Of a DNA stretch of 64,000 nucleotides, positions 18,841-27,102 are shown one piece after another (position 1 is the stretch's first letter; each line of letters opens with the position of its first letter). This stretch comes from Methylophilus sp. Leaf416. GTDB lineage: Bacteria > Pseudomonadota > Gammaproteobacteria > Burkholderiales > Methylophilaceae. Below the pieces are notes generated by a model. That model did not search any database. It was not told the origin of the DNA and saw only the letters and a list, made by a program, of their open reading frames with translations. Where the stretch lies: contig NZ_LMQS01000001.1 in NCBI RefSeq assembly GCF_001424665.1, positions 63,225-127,224 on the forward strand, in the 5' to 3' direction. Position numbers and translations under genes: made by a program.

Positions 18841-19883
18841 GCCTGCCATAACCTCGCAACGGCATACGCCGGAAAACACACTTCTGCGTCGTTCTTTAAT
18901 TGAGGATCATCAGCCAATATTGATGCCGATGCCGGTTTGTAAATCATGCCTAAGCGATGCGCAATCTCAGGCAACAAGAAACTGCCTGCTCCTAGCCCTG
19001 TTAAGGTTTGCGGTTGCATGGCTGACTTTTTTGTACAAGATTGAATCGCATTGACCAGTATGTTCAATTGTTTATCCCTGAATGCTTGCGCCAGCGAGCG
19101 CCAATGGATTGTATCGCCATCTTCCAGGTCATGACCTACCATGCGTGCCAGGCGCCGCGTGCTAGCATACAAAGAGCGATCCTGACCATCTGCTGTATCC
19201 GCCAGATCATGCTTAGAAGGTAATTCTTGCAGCACGCGGTAAACATCGGCAGTGGTAGCAAAATACTCGGCGGCAATATGACGCGCCTGTTGCTGCCACT
19301 CGATATAAGGTCCTAATGCCATCAAAGGGGTACGGACCACACCAGTGTAGAGCAAACCCTGGCTGGCCATGCGTTCGGCGTCTGTCCAGCCATTAGCCAG
19401 CACCTGCTGTGCATTGCAAACCGTAATATCGCAGGTGGTACTACCGATATCTACAATCAGCATACTTAAATCTGCATATATTTCTGCGAGGCATTGCGCT
19501 GAAGCATGCCAGTTCATAGAGGCGATACCAGATTCCTTGCCATCAACTAAAGCAACAAACGCAGATTTATCAGCTTGTGAAGCCATATAGAACATGGCTT
19601 GGGGCAAGTATTTTTTCACAGTGTCTGCAATAGCGCGTACGCCTTGAGCACGGTTCTCGAATAAATCCACCAGTTCGCCAGTCATGGTCACCACATGCAT
19701 GGATTGATTTGGTTCCAAAGACCATAAATCCAGCACTTTTTGCAATGAGTCTTCGAGCCGGTCCAGACCCTTCCATAAAGCACACGCCTGCTGTGATACT
19801 CGCAAGACGCGCCCTTGCGCATCCAGCATCACCGCTTTCACATGCGCGCCGCCTATATCCCAACCAATGACCACATTACTCAT
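18831..19883 (-). CDS. mfnF: MfnF-like H4MPT-linked C1-transfer pathway protein
   Basis: 350 residues of the ASKHA/hydantoinase-like fold: VIGWDIGGAHVK at the N-terminus and LIVDIGSTTCDITV near the middle are the two phosphate loops. This matches the protein annotated in methylotrophs as a 'hydantoinase/H4MPT-linked C1 transfer' protein and the archaeal MfnF, which joins the furan diphosphate to the glutamyl-tyramine unit in methanofuran synthesis. ATG overlaps the mfnD stop (ATGA), and pabB starts inside its 3' end, so the three are tightly coupled. Required with mfnD and mfnE for the formyl-carrying cofactor of the formaldehyde oxidation route. Confidence 0.82.
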   Translation of the reverse strand: MSNVVIGWDIGGAHVKAVMLDAQGRVLRVSQQACALWKGLDRLEDSLQKVLDLWSLEPNQSMHVVTMTGELVDLFENRAQGVRAIADTVKKYLPQAMFYMASQADKSAFVALVDGKESGIASMNWHASAQCLAEIYADLSMLIVDIGSTTCDITVCNAQQVLANGWTDAERMASQGLLYTGVVRTPLMALGPYIEWQQQARHIAAEYFATTADVYRVLQELPSKHDLADTADGQDRSLYASTRRLARMVGHDLEDGDTIHWRSLAQAFRDKQLNILVNAIQSCTKKSAMQPQTLTGLGAGSFLLPEIAHRLGMIYKPASASILADDPQLKNDAEVCFPAYAVARLWQAWH

Positions 19884-20983
19884 ACAGTAAAACTTTCATT
19901 CGACACAGCCTTGTACTCTGTATCAAACTCCACTGCAACAGACGGCAGTTCCAGCGAAACCGACGATTGCGCTACACACTCTGACAGCCTGTTATGTAAA
20001 ACCGCATCCAGTATGCATTTGGCTGGATTCTCAGTAACTAACTTGGAGAGTTCAATATAGGGAGTTGTCAATCGAGGATTAATCTCAACCAAGGTTAACG
20101 CATTGCTATCAGTCAATATCATGTCCGCACCCCAATAACCAATCAATCCCGGAATAGCTTTTTTAATGCGTTCAGCCAGCGCTTGCATCAAAGGTAAATA
20201 CTGCGCTGCCTGATTCACACCCGCACCCTCAAAGCTGAATTTTCCCTGGTTAATAGTGATCCTTTGCTGATGACCTGCAATTACTTTTACCTGGTCCTTG
20301 GTTGATAAAACAGACATGCTTAAAGCTTGACCGGCGATATAAGGTTGTAACAGTAATTTATCATAAGGTAATGAAGAATTATTTTTTATATTATTATTAA
20401 ATTCAGTGACTTCTGAATCATTTTTAAAGTGAAAAGTATGTTCGCAACCAGCCCCATCATCGGGTTTAATTACCCAACCAGCCATGGTATTTTCATACCA
20501 GGTCAAGGATTGTAATGGTATTGACTCTTTTAAATAGCGACCAGGAATAACTGAAATCCCTGACTGATCGCAAATGTCGGTCATTAACGATTTGGAAGTT
20601 GTTTTCCGGATGGCATCTGCGCTACACCCAATCCAGCATTTTCCTGCCTCTTGCACCAACTGATACATGCGTTCAAGGATGCAATCCGTCTCTGGCGCGA
20701 TTACCCAGCAGGCATCTACATCGTTGGTAGCCAATTGTTTACGCCAGAGTGCAAAAATATCATCTGCAGGCTGTATAGCCACGCTAGATACGCTGACTGG
20801 AGGCATCACCCTGACATCATGGCTGGTGATACAATTCACATCCAGCTCAGACAAGTCAGCCAGCAGAGCGTCGCGCATCAGCAGACCTTCCTGTAGCAGG
20901 CTGGCTGGCATTGATTCAGATGCCAGGCCACCGGCACTGACATACTCACAAACCCAGATGTTCAAACGAGATTTATTTTGCAT
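19880..20983 (-). CDS. mfnD: MfnD-like ATP-grasp ligase, methylofuran pathway
   Basis: 367 residues from the ATG at 20983 (MQNKSRLNIW). The longer frame to 21064 runs into the divergent HisA-like gene and looks non-coding. ATP-grasp features: WVIKPDDGAGCEH (nucleotide-binding Lys and Gly-rich loop) and the metal-binding LVEINPRLTTPYIEL at about residue 320. Archaeal MfnD ligates glutamate to tyramine; methylofuran in Methylorubrum is reported to carry tyrosine instead, so the amine substrate here is uncertain. First gene of mfnD-mfnF-pabB-mfnE. A local AT-rich patch encodes an Asn-rich turn near residue 200. The start overlaps the divergent gene by six bases. Confidence 0.8.
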   Translation of the reverse strand: MQNKSRLNIWVCEYVSAGGLASESMPASLLQEGLLMRDALLADLSELDVNCITSHDVRVMPPVSVSSVAIQPADDIFALWRKQLATNDVDACWVIAPETDCILERMYQLVQEAGKCWIGCSADAIRKTTSKSLMTDICDQSGISVIPGRYLKESIPLQSLTWYENTMAGWVIKPDDGAGCEHTFHFKNDSEVTEFNNNIKNNSSLPYDKLLLQPYIAGQALSMSVLSTKDQVKVIAGHQQRITINQGKFSFEGAGVNQAAQYLPLMQALAERIKKAIPGLIGYWGADMILTDSNALTLVEINPRLTTPYIELSKLVTENPAKCILDAVLHNRLSECVAQSSVSLELPSVAVEFDTEYKAVSNESFTV

Positions 20984-21673
20984 ATTATTCCCGTCATCGA
21001 TTTGATGCATGGCCAGGTAGTACAAGCCATTCAGGGGCAACGCCAATCTTACCGTCCCATACAATCAAAATTGACAGACAGTCACGCCCTGCTCGATGTC
21101 GTGAATGCTATTTTACAAGTTTATGCATTTGACTGTGTGTATATTGCCGATTTAAATGCCATTACCGGTGATACCACATTGCCAAACCATAGAGACTACA
21201 TTGCCGAAGCCATGCAGGTATTCCCACAGATTCAGTGGTGGGTGGATGCCGGCTTTAAAAGCACTGCAAACCTTGTACCCTGGCTAAATAACGCTATCAG
21301 GCCGGTACTCGCTAGTGAATCTCTATCGGATATTCACACTTATGAAAAGCTGCGTGAAATGGCAGAAAACAGTGTGCTGTCACTGGATTACTTCCAGGAT
21401 GGTTTTCATGGTCCGGAGATACTTGAAAAAGATCACGCATATTGGTCGCAACCGACTATTGTGATGAGCTTGCCAAAAGTCGGTGCCAATCAGGGCCCGG
21501 ATCTGGAAAAACTACACGCAATCAAACAGCCTACGCATACAGGGTTATATGCGGCAGGTGGTGTGAGAAATATGCACGATATCTACGCGCTGGAAAGCAC
21601 TGGTGCGGAGGGAGTACTGATCGCCAGCGCCTTGCACCAGAAAAAAATCACGGCGGTAGACTTAAAGGGTTAG
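20978..21673 (+). CDS. HisA/HisF-related TIM-barrel protein of unknown reaction
   Basis: 231 residues. It begins with the HisA-like strand IIPVIDLMHGQVV, and the only start that keeps it is TTG at 20978. A second Asp lies in LSLDYFQDG (equivalent to the HisA general-base region), and a phosphate loop AAGGVRNMHDIYAL lies near the C-terminus. The first phosphate loop of true HisA (GGIR) is replaced by VDAGFKS, so it is probably not the histidine enzyme. Related HisA/HisF-like proteins of unknown function occur in methanogens and methylotrophs. The position back-to-back with mfnD suggests a step in methylofuran or tetrahydromethanopterin synthesis. Confidence 0.8.
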   Translation: MHIIPVIDLMHGQVVQAIQGQRQSYRPIQSKLTDSHALLDVVNAILQVYAFDCVYIADLNAITGDTTLPNHRDYIAEAMQVFPQIQWWVDAGFKSTANLVPWLNNAIRPVLASESLSDIHTYEKLREMAENSVLSLDYFQDGFHGPEILEKDHAYWSQPTIVMSLPKVGANQGPDLEKLHAIKQPTHTGLYAAGGVRNMHDIYALESTGAEGVLIASALHQKKITAVDLKG

Positions 21674-21679
21674 GTCAAT

Positions 21680-21706
21680 AAAAAACCGGCCAAGGCCGGT
21701 TTTTTT
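21680..21706. terminator. Bidirectional terminator between the HisA-like gene and hxlB
   Basis: aaaaaaccggcc - aa - ggccggttttttt: a perfect GC core flanked by A and T runs, serving the convergent genes on both sides. Confidence 0.92.
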
Positions 21707-21722
21707 ACTGCGGGAATAAGCT

Positions 21723-22259
21723 TTATTCCAGGTTTGCGTGCAATGCGCGCATACCTTCTTCAGTCAGGCCTTTAGCGTGAATCAACTCTGAGATTGCGCC
21801 TTCCAGGAATACCAGGGTAGACAATTCAAATTGACCGCCCATTGGCATCCCTTTGACCAATGGGAAGCTGTCGTCCTGACCGATTTGAACAACCAGGTCA
21901 GCCACATCTGCCATGGCAGAAGATTTCTTCATGGAAATAACCACTAGTTTAGCGCCAACTTCTTTGGCTTTTTTCACGAATGGCAACAGGGTTGCAGTAC
22001 CGCCAGAACCTGAAACCAGAATCAGCAGGTCGCCTTTTTTGATGGCAGGAGTCACTACTTCGCCAATCATGAAAACGCTGTAGCCAGAATGTACCAAACG
22101 CATTGCAAAGAAACGTGAGACCAACAGCGAGCGACCTGCGCCACCGATAAATGTTGAGCCTGCTTCTTCAACTAATTTGAGTAATTCAGCCGCTTTTGAC
22201 TTGTCAGTCACGTCTAAAATACGTTTTAAATTGTCCAAAATAAACTGTTGATGATCCAT
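21723..22259 (-). CDS. hxlB: 6-phospho-3-hexuloisomerase (RuMP pathway)
   Basis: 178 residues of a single SIS domain (about 28-160), the normal length for PHI. Sugar-phosphate binding is seen in GGAGRSLLVSRFFAMRL and in LVSGSGGTATL, and the PMGGQFELSTLVFLE C-terminal segment is typical. It converts D-arabino-3-hexulose 6-phosphate, the HxlA product, to fructose 6-phosphate in the cytosol. The gene lies downstream of hxlA on the same strand, but an intrinsic terminator (22292-22325) stands between, so its expression may depend on partial read-through. AGGA precedes the ATG by eight bases. Confidence 0.95.
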   Translation of the reverse strand: MDHQQFILDNLKRILDVTDKSKAAELLKLVEEAGSTFIGGAGRSLLVSRFFAMRLVHSGYSVFMIGEVVTPAIKKGDLLILVSGSGGTATLLPFVKKAKEVGAKLVVISMKKSSAMADVADLVVQIGQDDSFPLVKGMPMGGQFELSTLVFLEGAISELIHAKGLTEEGMRALHANLE

Positions 22260-22291
22260 GTTTTTGTCCTGTTGTAGTCAAAATATCAAAT

Positions 22292-22325
22292 AAAAAACCC
22301 GACACATTGCTGAGTCGGGTTTTTA
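22292..22325 (-). terminator. Intrinsic terminator between hxlA and hxlB
   Basis: aaaacccgac (22294-22303) pairs with gtcgggtttt (22314-22323) around a 10-base loop, followed on the minus strand by T residues. It would end most hxlA transcripts before hxlB. Confidence 0.85.
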
Positions 22326-22364
22326 TAATCGCTGATCAATAATTACTTATTGATAGTTAAAAAA

Positions 22365-22997
22365 TTAACCGTGAGCGATAGCAGTGATTTCAGCAGCAGA
22401 AGCAGCTGGATCAGCAGCGCCGTAGATAGCAGCACCAGCAACGATGATAGTCGCGCCAGCGTCACGTACTTGAGCAGCTGTAGCAGCTTTAACGCCACCA
22501 GCAACAGAGATGTCAACACCCAGGTTCAAACCTGCGATCGCTGCCAAGTCAGCGAAAGGAGTTTGACCAGCAGCTTGTTGGTCCAAACCAGTGTGGATAC
22601 CGATGATGTGAGCACCAGCAGCAACAACTTCTTTAGTTGTAGCAACTTTGTCTTCAACGCTGATCAGGTCAACTTGAGCTTTTTTGCCGTATTTGTTAGC
22701 AGCTTTGATTACGCCTTTGATTGTACCGATGTCAGATACGCCCAAAACTACGCAGATGTCAGCACCAGCTTTGTAGAATGGCTCAGATTCGTACTCACCA
22801 GCATCCATAGTTTTCAAGTCAACCAGGATTTTGTTGTTTGGGAATTTAGCGCGCAGAGTTTCCAGCAATTTGATACCGTTGTGCTTGATGCATGGTGTAC
22901 CGATTTCCAGAATATCAACGTGCGGAGCAACTTTTTCTGCCAAAGCGATAGTTGCGTCAAAATCCAATGAGTCTAATGCCATTTGAGTTAATGCCAT
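22365..22997 (-). CDS. hxlA: 3-hexulose-6-phosphate synthase (RuMP pathway)
   Basis: 210 residues from the ATG at 22997, which has GGAG seven bases upstream. An in-frame TTG four codons earlier is part of that site. OMP-decarboxylase-fold motifs: EIGTPCI, VDLKTMDAG (about 59-67, catalytic Asp-Lys-Asp), GIHTGLD and VAGGVK. It condenses formaldehyde with ribulose 5-phosphate to D-arabino-3-hexulose 6-phosphate, the key assimilation step in RuMP methylotrophs. Codon use is strongly biased (repeated GCA, GTT, AAC, GGT choices), as expected for a very highly expressed gene. It has a good promoter and terminators on both sides. Confidence 0.97.
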   Translation of the reverse strand: MALTQMALDSLDFDATIALAEKVAPHVDILEIGTPCIKHNGIKLLETLRAKFPNNKILVDLKTMDAGEYESEPFYKAGADICVVLGVSDIGTIKGVIKAANKYGKKAQVDLISVEDKVATTKEVVAAGAHIIGIHTGLDQQAAGQTPFADLAAIAGLNLGVDISVAGGVKAATAAQVRDAGATIIVAGAAIYGAADPAASAAEITAIAHG

Positions 22998-23066
22998 GTT
23001 TTTCTCCAAATATTTAAAGTTTCTAAATGCTATTTCTAGCGTACTACCAATTCAAGCTGGTCGCTA

Positions 23067-23095
23067 ATAGTAAGCCGGCAGCCAAAATAAGTCAA
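23067..23095 (-). promoter_or_regulatory. Sigma70-type promoter of hxlA
   Basis: TTGACT (23090-23095) and TACTAT (23067-23072) with the optimal 17-base spacer on the minus strand. The predicted start leaves a leader of about 60 bases before hxlA. Confidence 0.65.
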
Positions 23096-23125
23096 TGTTA
23101 CAGGCCAATTTATGCCTGAGTGTAA

Positions 23126-23153
23126 AAATCAAAAACGGGCAGGTCCTGCCCGT
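23126..23153 (-). terminator. Intrinsic terminator of tal
   Basis: acgggcag (23135-23142), 3-base loop, ctgcccgt (23146-23153), followed on the minus strand by TTTTTGATTTTT. It separates tal from hxlA. Confidence 0.88.
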
Positions 23154-23176
23154 TTTCTTATGTTCTCACACAGATA

Positions 23177-24130
23177 TTACAGTTTTGCGGCTAATGCTGT
23201 TTCCAGTTTGTTCTGGTCAGCTACGAAACCACGGATACCTTCAGCCAGCTTCTCGGTCGCCATTGGATCCTGGTTCAATTCAAAACGGAACTGTTCCTCT
23301 GTCAATTTTGCAGGAGCTTCTTTGGTTTTGCCGCCATCTTTCAGCACTTGTACCAATGTACCTTCAGTTGCTGCCAGATCTTGCAACAGGTTAGGAGAAA
23401 CAGTCAGGCGGTCACAACCGGCCAATGCAATCAGCTCGCCGGTATTACGGAAGGAAGCACCCATCACTACTGTTTTGTAACCATGTTCTTTGTAGTACTG
23501 GTAGATAGCACGCACAGAAACCACACCCGGGTCAGTTTCCTGTGTGTACTCGGTACCTGGGTTTTTCGCTTTGTACCAGTCAAGGATACGGCCAACGAAT
23601 GGGGAAATCAGGAATACGCCAGCTTCAGCACAAGCACGTGCCTGGCCAAAACCGAACAACAATGTCAGGTTACACTGAATGCCTTCTTTTTCCAGTTGCT
23701 CACCGGCTTTGATGCCTTCCCAGGTAGAAGCCAGTTTGATCAGTACGCGATCTTTGGAAATGCCTGAATCTTCGTACAGTTTGATCAGTTTGCGGCCTTT
23801 GGCAATCATCGCATCAATGTTGAAAGACAAACGTGCATCTACTTCAGTAGAAATACGGCCTGGAACCACTTTAGTGATTTCAGCGCCAATCAACACAGCC
23901 AGTTTGTCAGCTGCATTTTCAATTTGTTGTTCCTTTGAACCACCTTGTGCTTTTGCATAGGCAATTGCTGTCTCGATCAGAGGTGCGTATTCAGGAATCT
24001 GACTCGCTTTCAATACCAGTGACGGGTTGGTAGTTGCGTCTACCGGTTTAACGCTTTTAATCGCTTCAACATCACCTGTGTCAGCCACAATAGTGGTGAT
24101 TGCTTTCAACTGATCTAATAAATTTGCCAT
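23177..24130 (-). CDS. tal: Transaldolase
   Basis: 317 residues from the ATG at 24130, which has AGGAG nine bases upstream. A longer frame from 24151 lacks a site. The Schiff-base Lys is Lys132 in [11 protein letters not shown], at the same position as in E. coli Tal[10 protein letters not shown] and CNLTLLFGF are the other family signatures. It moves a dihydroxyacetone unit between sugar phosphates and regenerates ribulose 5-phosphate acceptors in the RuMP cycle. It lies upstream of hxlA on the same strand with a separate promoter and terminator, so the three RuMP genes are neighbours but probably not a simple operon. Confidence 0.96.
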   Translation of the reverse strand: MANLLDQLKAITTIVADTGDVEAIKSVKPVDATTNPSLVLKASQIPEYAPLIETAIAYAKAQGGSKEQQIENAADKLAVLIGAEITKVVPGRISTEVDARLSFNIDAMIAKGRKLIKLYEDSGISKDRVLIKLASTWEGIKAGEQLEKEGIQCNLTLLFGFGQARACAEAGVFLISPFVGRILDWYKAKNPGTEYTQETDPGVVSVRAIYQYYKEHGYKTVVMGASFRNTGELIALAGCDRLTVSPNLLQDLAATEGTLVQVLKDGGKTKEAPAKLTEEQFRFELNQDPMATEKLAEGIRGFVADQNKLETALAAKL

Positions 24131-24188
24131 TCGCTTGCTCCTAAAATGCAATTATCGTTACGTATAGTTATACATAGAAACCTCTAAT

Positions 24189-24218
24189 ATTATAACTGAA
24201 TTTAATTGAGATAGTTAA
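24189..24218 (-). promoter_or_regulatory. Candidate promoter of tal
   Basis: A perfect TATAAT (24189-24194) with TTAACT (24213-24218) 18 bases upstream on the minus strand, about 50 bases before the tal leader's end. Confidence 0.6.
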
Positions 24219-24265
24219 GGGCTGTTACAATAACTGCTTGTGTACGTGTTGCTCAAAACAGGCAC

Positions 24266-24297
24266 ATTAACCACTGCTGCCATCAATTAACCACTGC
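24266..24297 (+). repeat. 12-bp direct repeat with 20-bp period
   Basis: attaaccactgc occurs at 24266-24277 and again at 24286-24297, two helical turns apart, in the divergent gap between tal and the Rieske gene. The spacing suggests binding of a regulator to the same face of the DNA. A weaker third copy (ataacca) follows at about 24299. Confidence 0.6.
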
Positions 24298-24392
24298 ATA
24301 TAACCATAGGCATCACTCCGGCCTTGGCTTTTCATCCAGCCCCTTTTCGGGCACAATTATTGTTTTTTGCAAGTGTTCATTCAGTTTGGAAT

Positions 24393-25544
24393 ATGGGTTC
24401 TGTCACCTCTTTAAATAAAGAACAAAACAAGACTCGCTTCGCACAATTACCTGTTGACTGGTATCTCAATCCGGAAATTTATGCATTAGAGCAAGCACAC
24501 TTGTTCTCGCTACATCCTCAATACATCGGTCACGCATGCATGACACCAAAAGCGGGTGATTACCGTACGCTGGATTGGATGCATAATGCGATGGCGCTGG
24601 TAAATAACCAGGGCGAGCAGCAATTGGTGAGCAATATCTGCCGTCACCGCCAGGCAGTCATGCTGTCCGGCCAGGGAAACACCCAGCATATCGTATGCCC
24701 GCTCCATCGCTGGACTTATGACTTGAATGGCCAGCTACTTGGTGCCCCCCACTTCGAGAAAAATCCTTGTTTGCATCTTGAGAACCAGCCACTGAGTAAC
24801 TGGCAAGGTTTGTTATTTAAAGCCACCCAGCCCGCAACTAAAAGCAAATCATTACAGATTGCTGACACGCTTAAAAAATTAGGCTGCAAGCAGGACTTTG
24901 ATTTCACCGGCTACTACTTTGACCAGGCGGTCGTTGATCACTATGACTTCAACTGGAAAACCTTTATTGAAGTTTATCTTGAAGATTATCACGTAGGCCC
25001 GTTCCACCCCGGCCTGAATCAATTCGTTGATTGCGGTGAGCTGAACTGGGAGTTTGGCGAACACTACAGCGTACAAACCGTCGGTTACAAACCATTGCCG
25101 GATTATAGCTTGTCTCCGACTTACAAAGCCTGGCAACAAGCAGTTACCGATTACCAGTCAGGTAAAAATCCGAAATATGGTGCGATCTGGTTTGTACTTT
25201 ATCCATTCCTGATGATCGAGTGGTACCCCAATGTACTAGTAGTGTCGCATATCATCCCGACCGGCGTCGACTCATGTAAAAACGTAGTTGAATTTTATTA
25301 TCCGGAAGATATTGCCTTGTTTGAGCGGGAATATATAAAAGCGCAACAAGCTGCCTATTTCGAAACTGCAATCGAAGACAACGAAATCTGCCAACGCATG
25401 CACGATGGCCGCAAAGCGCTTTACCTGACCGGAAAAGATGAGCGCGGTCCTTATCAACATCCGATGGAAACGGGCCTGGAACATTTTCATCACTGGTATC
25501 GCAAACAAATAGAGCCGCACCTACCAGCGCAAGCAGTAAGCTAG
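24393..25544 (+). CDS. Rieske non-haem iron oxygenase, alpha-subunit type
   Basis: 383 residues from ATG 24393. The in-frame TTG at 24324 gives a non-conserved extension. The Rieske [2Fe-2S] ligands are Cys83-x-His85 (CRH) and Cys102-x2-His105 (CPLH). The mononuclear iron site is recognisable in the C-terminal half as EDYHVGPFH, with an Asp later in the chain. Such enzymes hydroxylate or demethylate aromatic or quaternary-amine substrates and need a separate reductase, which is not encoded nearby. A DMT permease follows after nine bases, so transport and oxidation of one compound is possible. Substrate unknown. Confidence 0.85.
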   Translation: MGSVTSLNKEQNKTRFAQLPVDWYLNPEIYALEQAHLFSLHPQYIGHACMTPKAGDYRTLDWMHNAMALVNNQGEQQLVSNICRHRQAVMLSGQGNTQHIVCPLHRWTYDLNGQLLGAPHFEKNPCLHLENQPLSNWQGLLFKATQPATKSKSLQIADTLKKLGCKQDFDFTGYYFDQAVVDHYDFNWKTFIEVYLEDYHVGPFHPGLNQFVDCGELNWEFGEHYSVQTVGYKPLPDYSLSPTYKAWQQAVTDYQSGKNPKYGAIWFVLYPFLMIEWYPNVLVVSHIIPTGVDSCKNVVEFYYPEDIALFEREYIKAQQAAYFETAIEDNEICQRMHDGRKALYLTGKDERGPYQHPMETGLEHFHHWYRKQIEPHLPAQAVS

Positions 25545-25553
25545 ACTCACATT

Positions 25554-26453
25554 TTGCCAACCTTTTCACACCCCAGACATTGGAAATTAGGCAGCCTCTG
25601 GATGCTGGTCGCCGGATTAGGCTTTGCCATCATGGGCGCATTTGTAAAAACCGGCGCCGAACGCTTCAGCAGTACAGAGTTAGTGTTTTACCGGTCTGTA
25701 TTTAGCTTTATTACGATTGCCTGCATGGTTTACTGGCAAGGTAAACCGCTGAAAAGTCCTATGCTGCGCAAGCAGATGAGCCGCGCTTTGATTGGCTTTA
25801 CTGCCCTGTTACTGTTTTTTTATGCGATCGCGCATTTGCCGCTGGCAACGGCCATTACCCTTAACTACACCTCTCCCATGTTTCTGGCATTGTTTTCACC
25901 GTGGTTGCTTAACGCAGAGCAACCGTTGTCACGCTGGCAGCAAAACACGTTGAATTTTTGTGTGATTGGCGGATTTGTAGGTGTGACATTGTTGCTGCAA
26001 CCAAGATGGGAACCTGACCTTTGGCTGACTGCCGGTGTAGGCTTGCTGTCCGGAATAGGTGCTGCCCTGGCATATGTGCACGTCAAACAATTGGGCGTCA
26101 GTGGCGAACCGGACTGGCGCACGGTGTTTTATTTCACGCTGGTGTGTAGTGTTGCCAGTGGTGCTCTGATGTTGAATACCAAGATCACGACTTTACACTG
26201 GCAGGATATACCGTTGTTACTTGGGTTAGGCATCTCGGCAACTATCAGCCAGCTCGCCCTGACACGGGCTTACCGTACAGGCCATACATTGACTGTGGCA
26301 AGCCTGGCCTACAGCACAGTGGTATTCGCGACCTTGATCGGCGTGTTCTGGTGGGGCGAGCATTTATCCTGGCTTGAATATGCCGGTATGCTGCTGATTA
26401 TGCTGAGCGGGGTTATCAGCTCCCGCGCCAGTAGCCCCAGACCATCAGCTTAA
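25554..26453 (+). CDS. EamA/DMT-superfamily transporter
   Basis: 299 residues with about ten hydrophobic helices in two EamA repeats, the standard size of RhaT/YdcZ-like drug/metabolite transporters of the inner membrane. The assigned start is TTG, nine bases after the Rieske stop. An ATG at 25605 would begin inside the first helix and is the alternative. Position suggests it moves the substrate or product of the Rieske enzyme, but nothing in the sequence identifies it. Its stop codon overlaps the stop of the convergent response regulator by four bases. Confidence 0.82.
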   Translation: MPTFSHPRHWKLGSLWMLVAGLGFAIMGAFVKTGAERFSSTELVFYRSVFSFITIACMVYWQGKPLKSPMLRKQMSRALIGFTALLLFFYAIAHLPLATAITLNYTSPMFLALFSPWLLNAEQPLSRWQQNTLNFCVIGGFVGVTLLLQPRWEPDLWLTAGVGLLSGIGAALAYVHVKQLGVSGEPDWRTVFYFTLVCSVASGALMLNTKITTLHWQDIPLLLGLGISATISQLALTRAYRTGHTLTVASLAYSTVVFATLIGVFWWGEHLSWLEYAGMLLIMLSGVISSRASSPRPSA

Positions 26454-27082
26454 GGCTCAAGCAGGCCACAACGCATGGCAATCAGCGCAATTTCTGCTGA
26501 ATTCTGTGCGTTCAGTTTCTGCTTGATGTTGTATAAATGCGTCCCCACCGTGCGCGGACTCAGAAATAATGTTTCCGCAATTTCATTAGTGGATTTACCG
26601 CGCGCCAGCGACATAAACACCTCAAACTCACGTTCACTCAATACATCGACCGGGTTCTGTTCACCTGACAATTGCTGAATTGCCATCTGTTGTGCCACGC
26701 TGGCTTCAATATATTTTTTACCATTAGCCACACTGCGGATCGCTTTAATCAACTCTTCCGCCGCGCTGCGTTTGGTGACATAGCCCATCGCGCCAGCATT
26801 TAGCACGCGTTTGGGATGTACCGAATCTTCATGCGCTGACAACACCAGAATACGCGCATGATTGTCCTTGGCAAGAATACGCTCAATCGCTTCCATGCCG
26901 CCAATACCGGGCATTGTGATGTCCATCACCACCACTTGCGGATGATGTTCAACATAGGCACGAATGGCCGCTTCACCACTTTCGGCCTCGGCAATGACCT
27001 TGATATCCTGATCGGATTCAAGCAGCATTTTAAAACCCATCCTCACAACTGCATGGTCATCTACCAGCATCACGCTAATCAT
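26450..27082 (-). CDS. NarL/LuxR-family response regulator
   Basis: 210 residues. The receiver domain has the acidic pair at Asp8-Asp9, phosphoacceptor Asp54 (VVMDITMPG) and the Lys of YVTKRSA. A LuxR-type helix-turn-helix (about 145-205; LSEREFEVFMSLARGKSTNEIAE...SPRTVGTHLYNIKQKL) ends the protein. It should be phosphorylated by the histidine kinase encoded 20 bases upstream and bind DNA as a dimer. It resembles UvrY/UhpA regulators. The target genes are not evident from the window. Confidence 0.93.
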   Translation of the reverse strand: MISVMLVDDHAVVRMGFKMLLESDQDIKVIAEAESGEAAIRAYVEHHPQVVVMDITMPGIGGMEAIERILAKDNHARILVLSAHEDSVHPKRVLNAGAMGYVTKRSAAEELIKAIRSVANGKKYIEASVAQQMAIQQLSGEQNPVDVLSEREFEVFMSLARGKSTNEIAETLFLSPRTVGTHLYNIKQKLNAQNSAEIALIAMRCGLLEP

Positions 27083-27102
27083 ACTTAGTCTTCCCTCTTG
27101 TT

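Noticed and set aside
20978-21673. True HisA of histidine synthesis
   Set aside because: It lacks the first phosphate loop of HisA and has no his genes nearby; called HisA-related only.
22350-22970. 206-codon open frame on the plus strand opposite hxlA
   Set aside because: Its Ser/Val/Asn-rich translation is the mirror of a highly biased gene; no ribosome-binding site or protein-like pattern.
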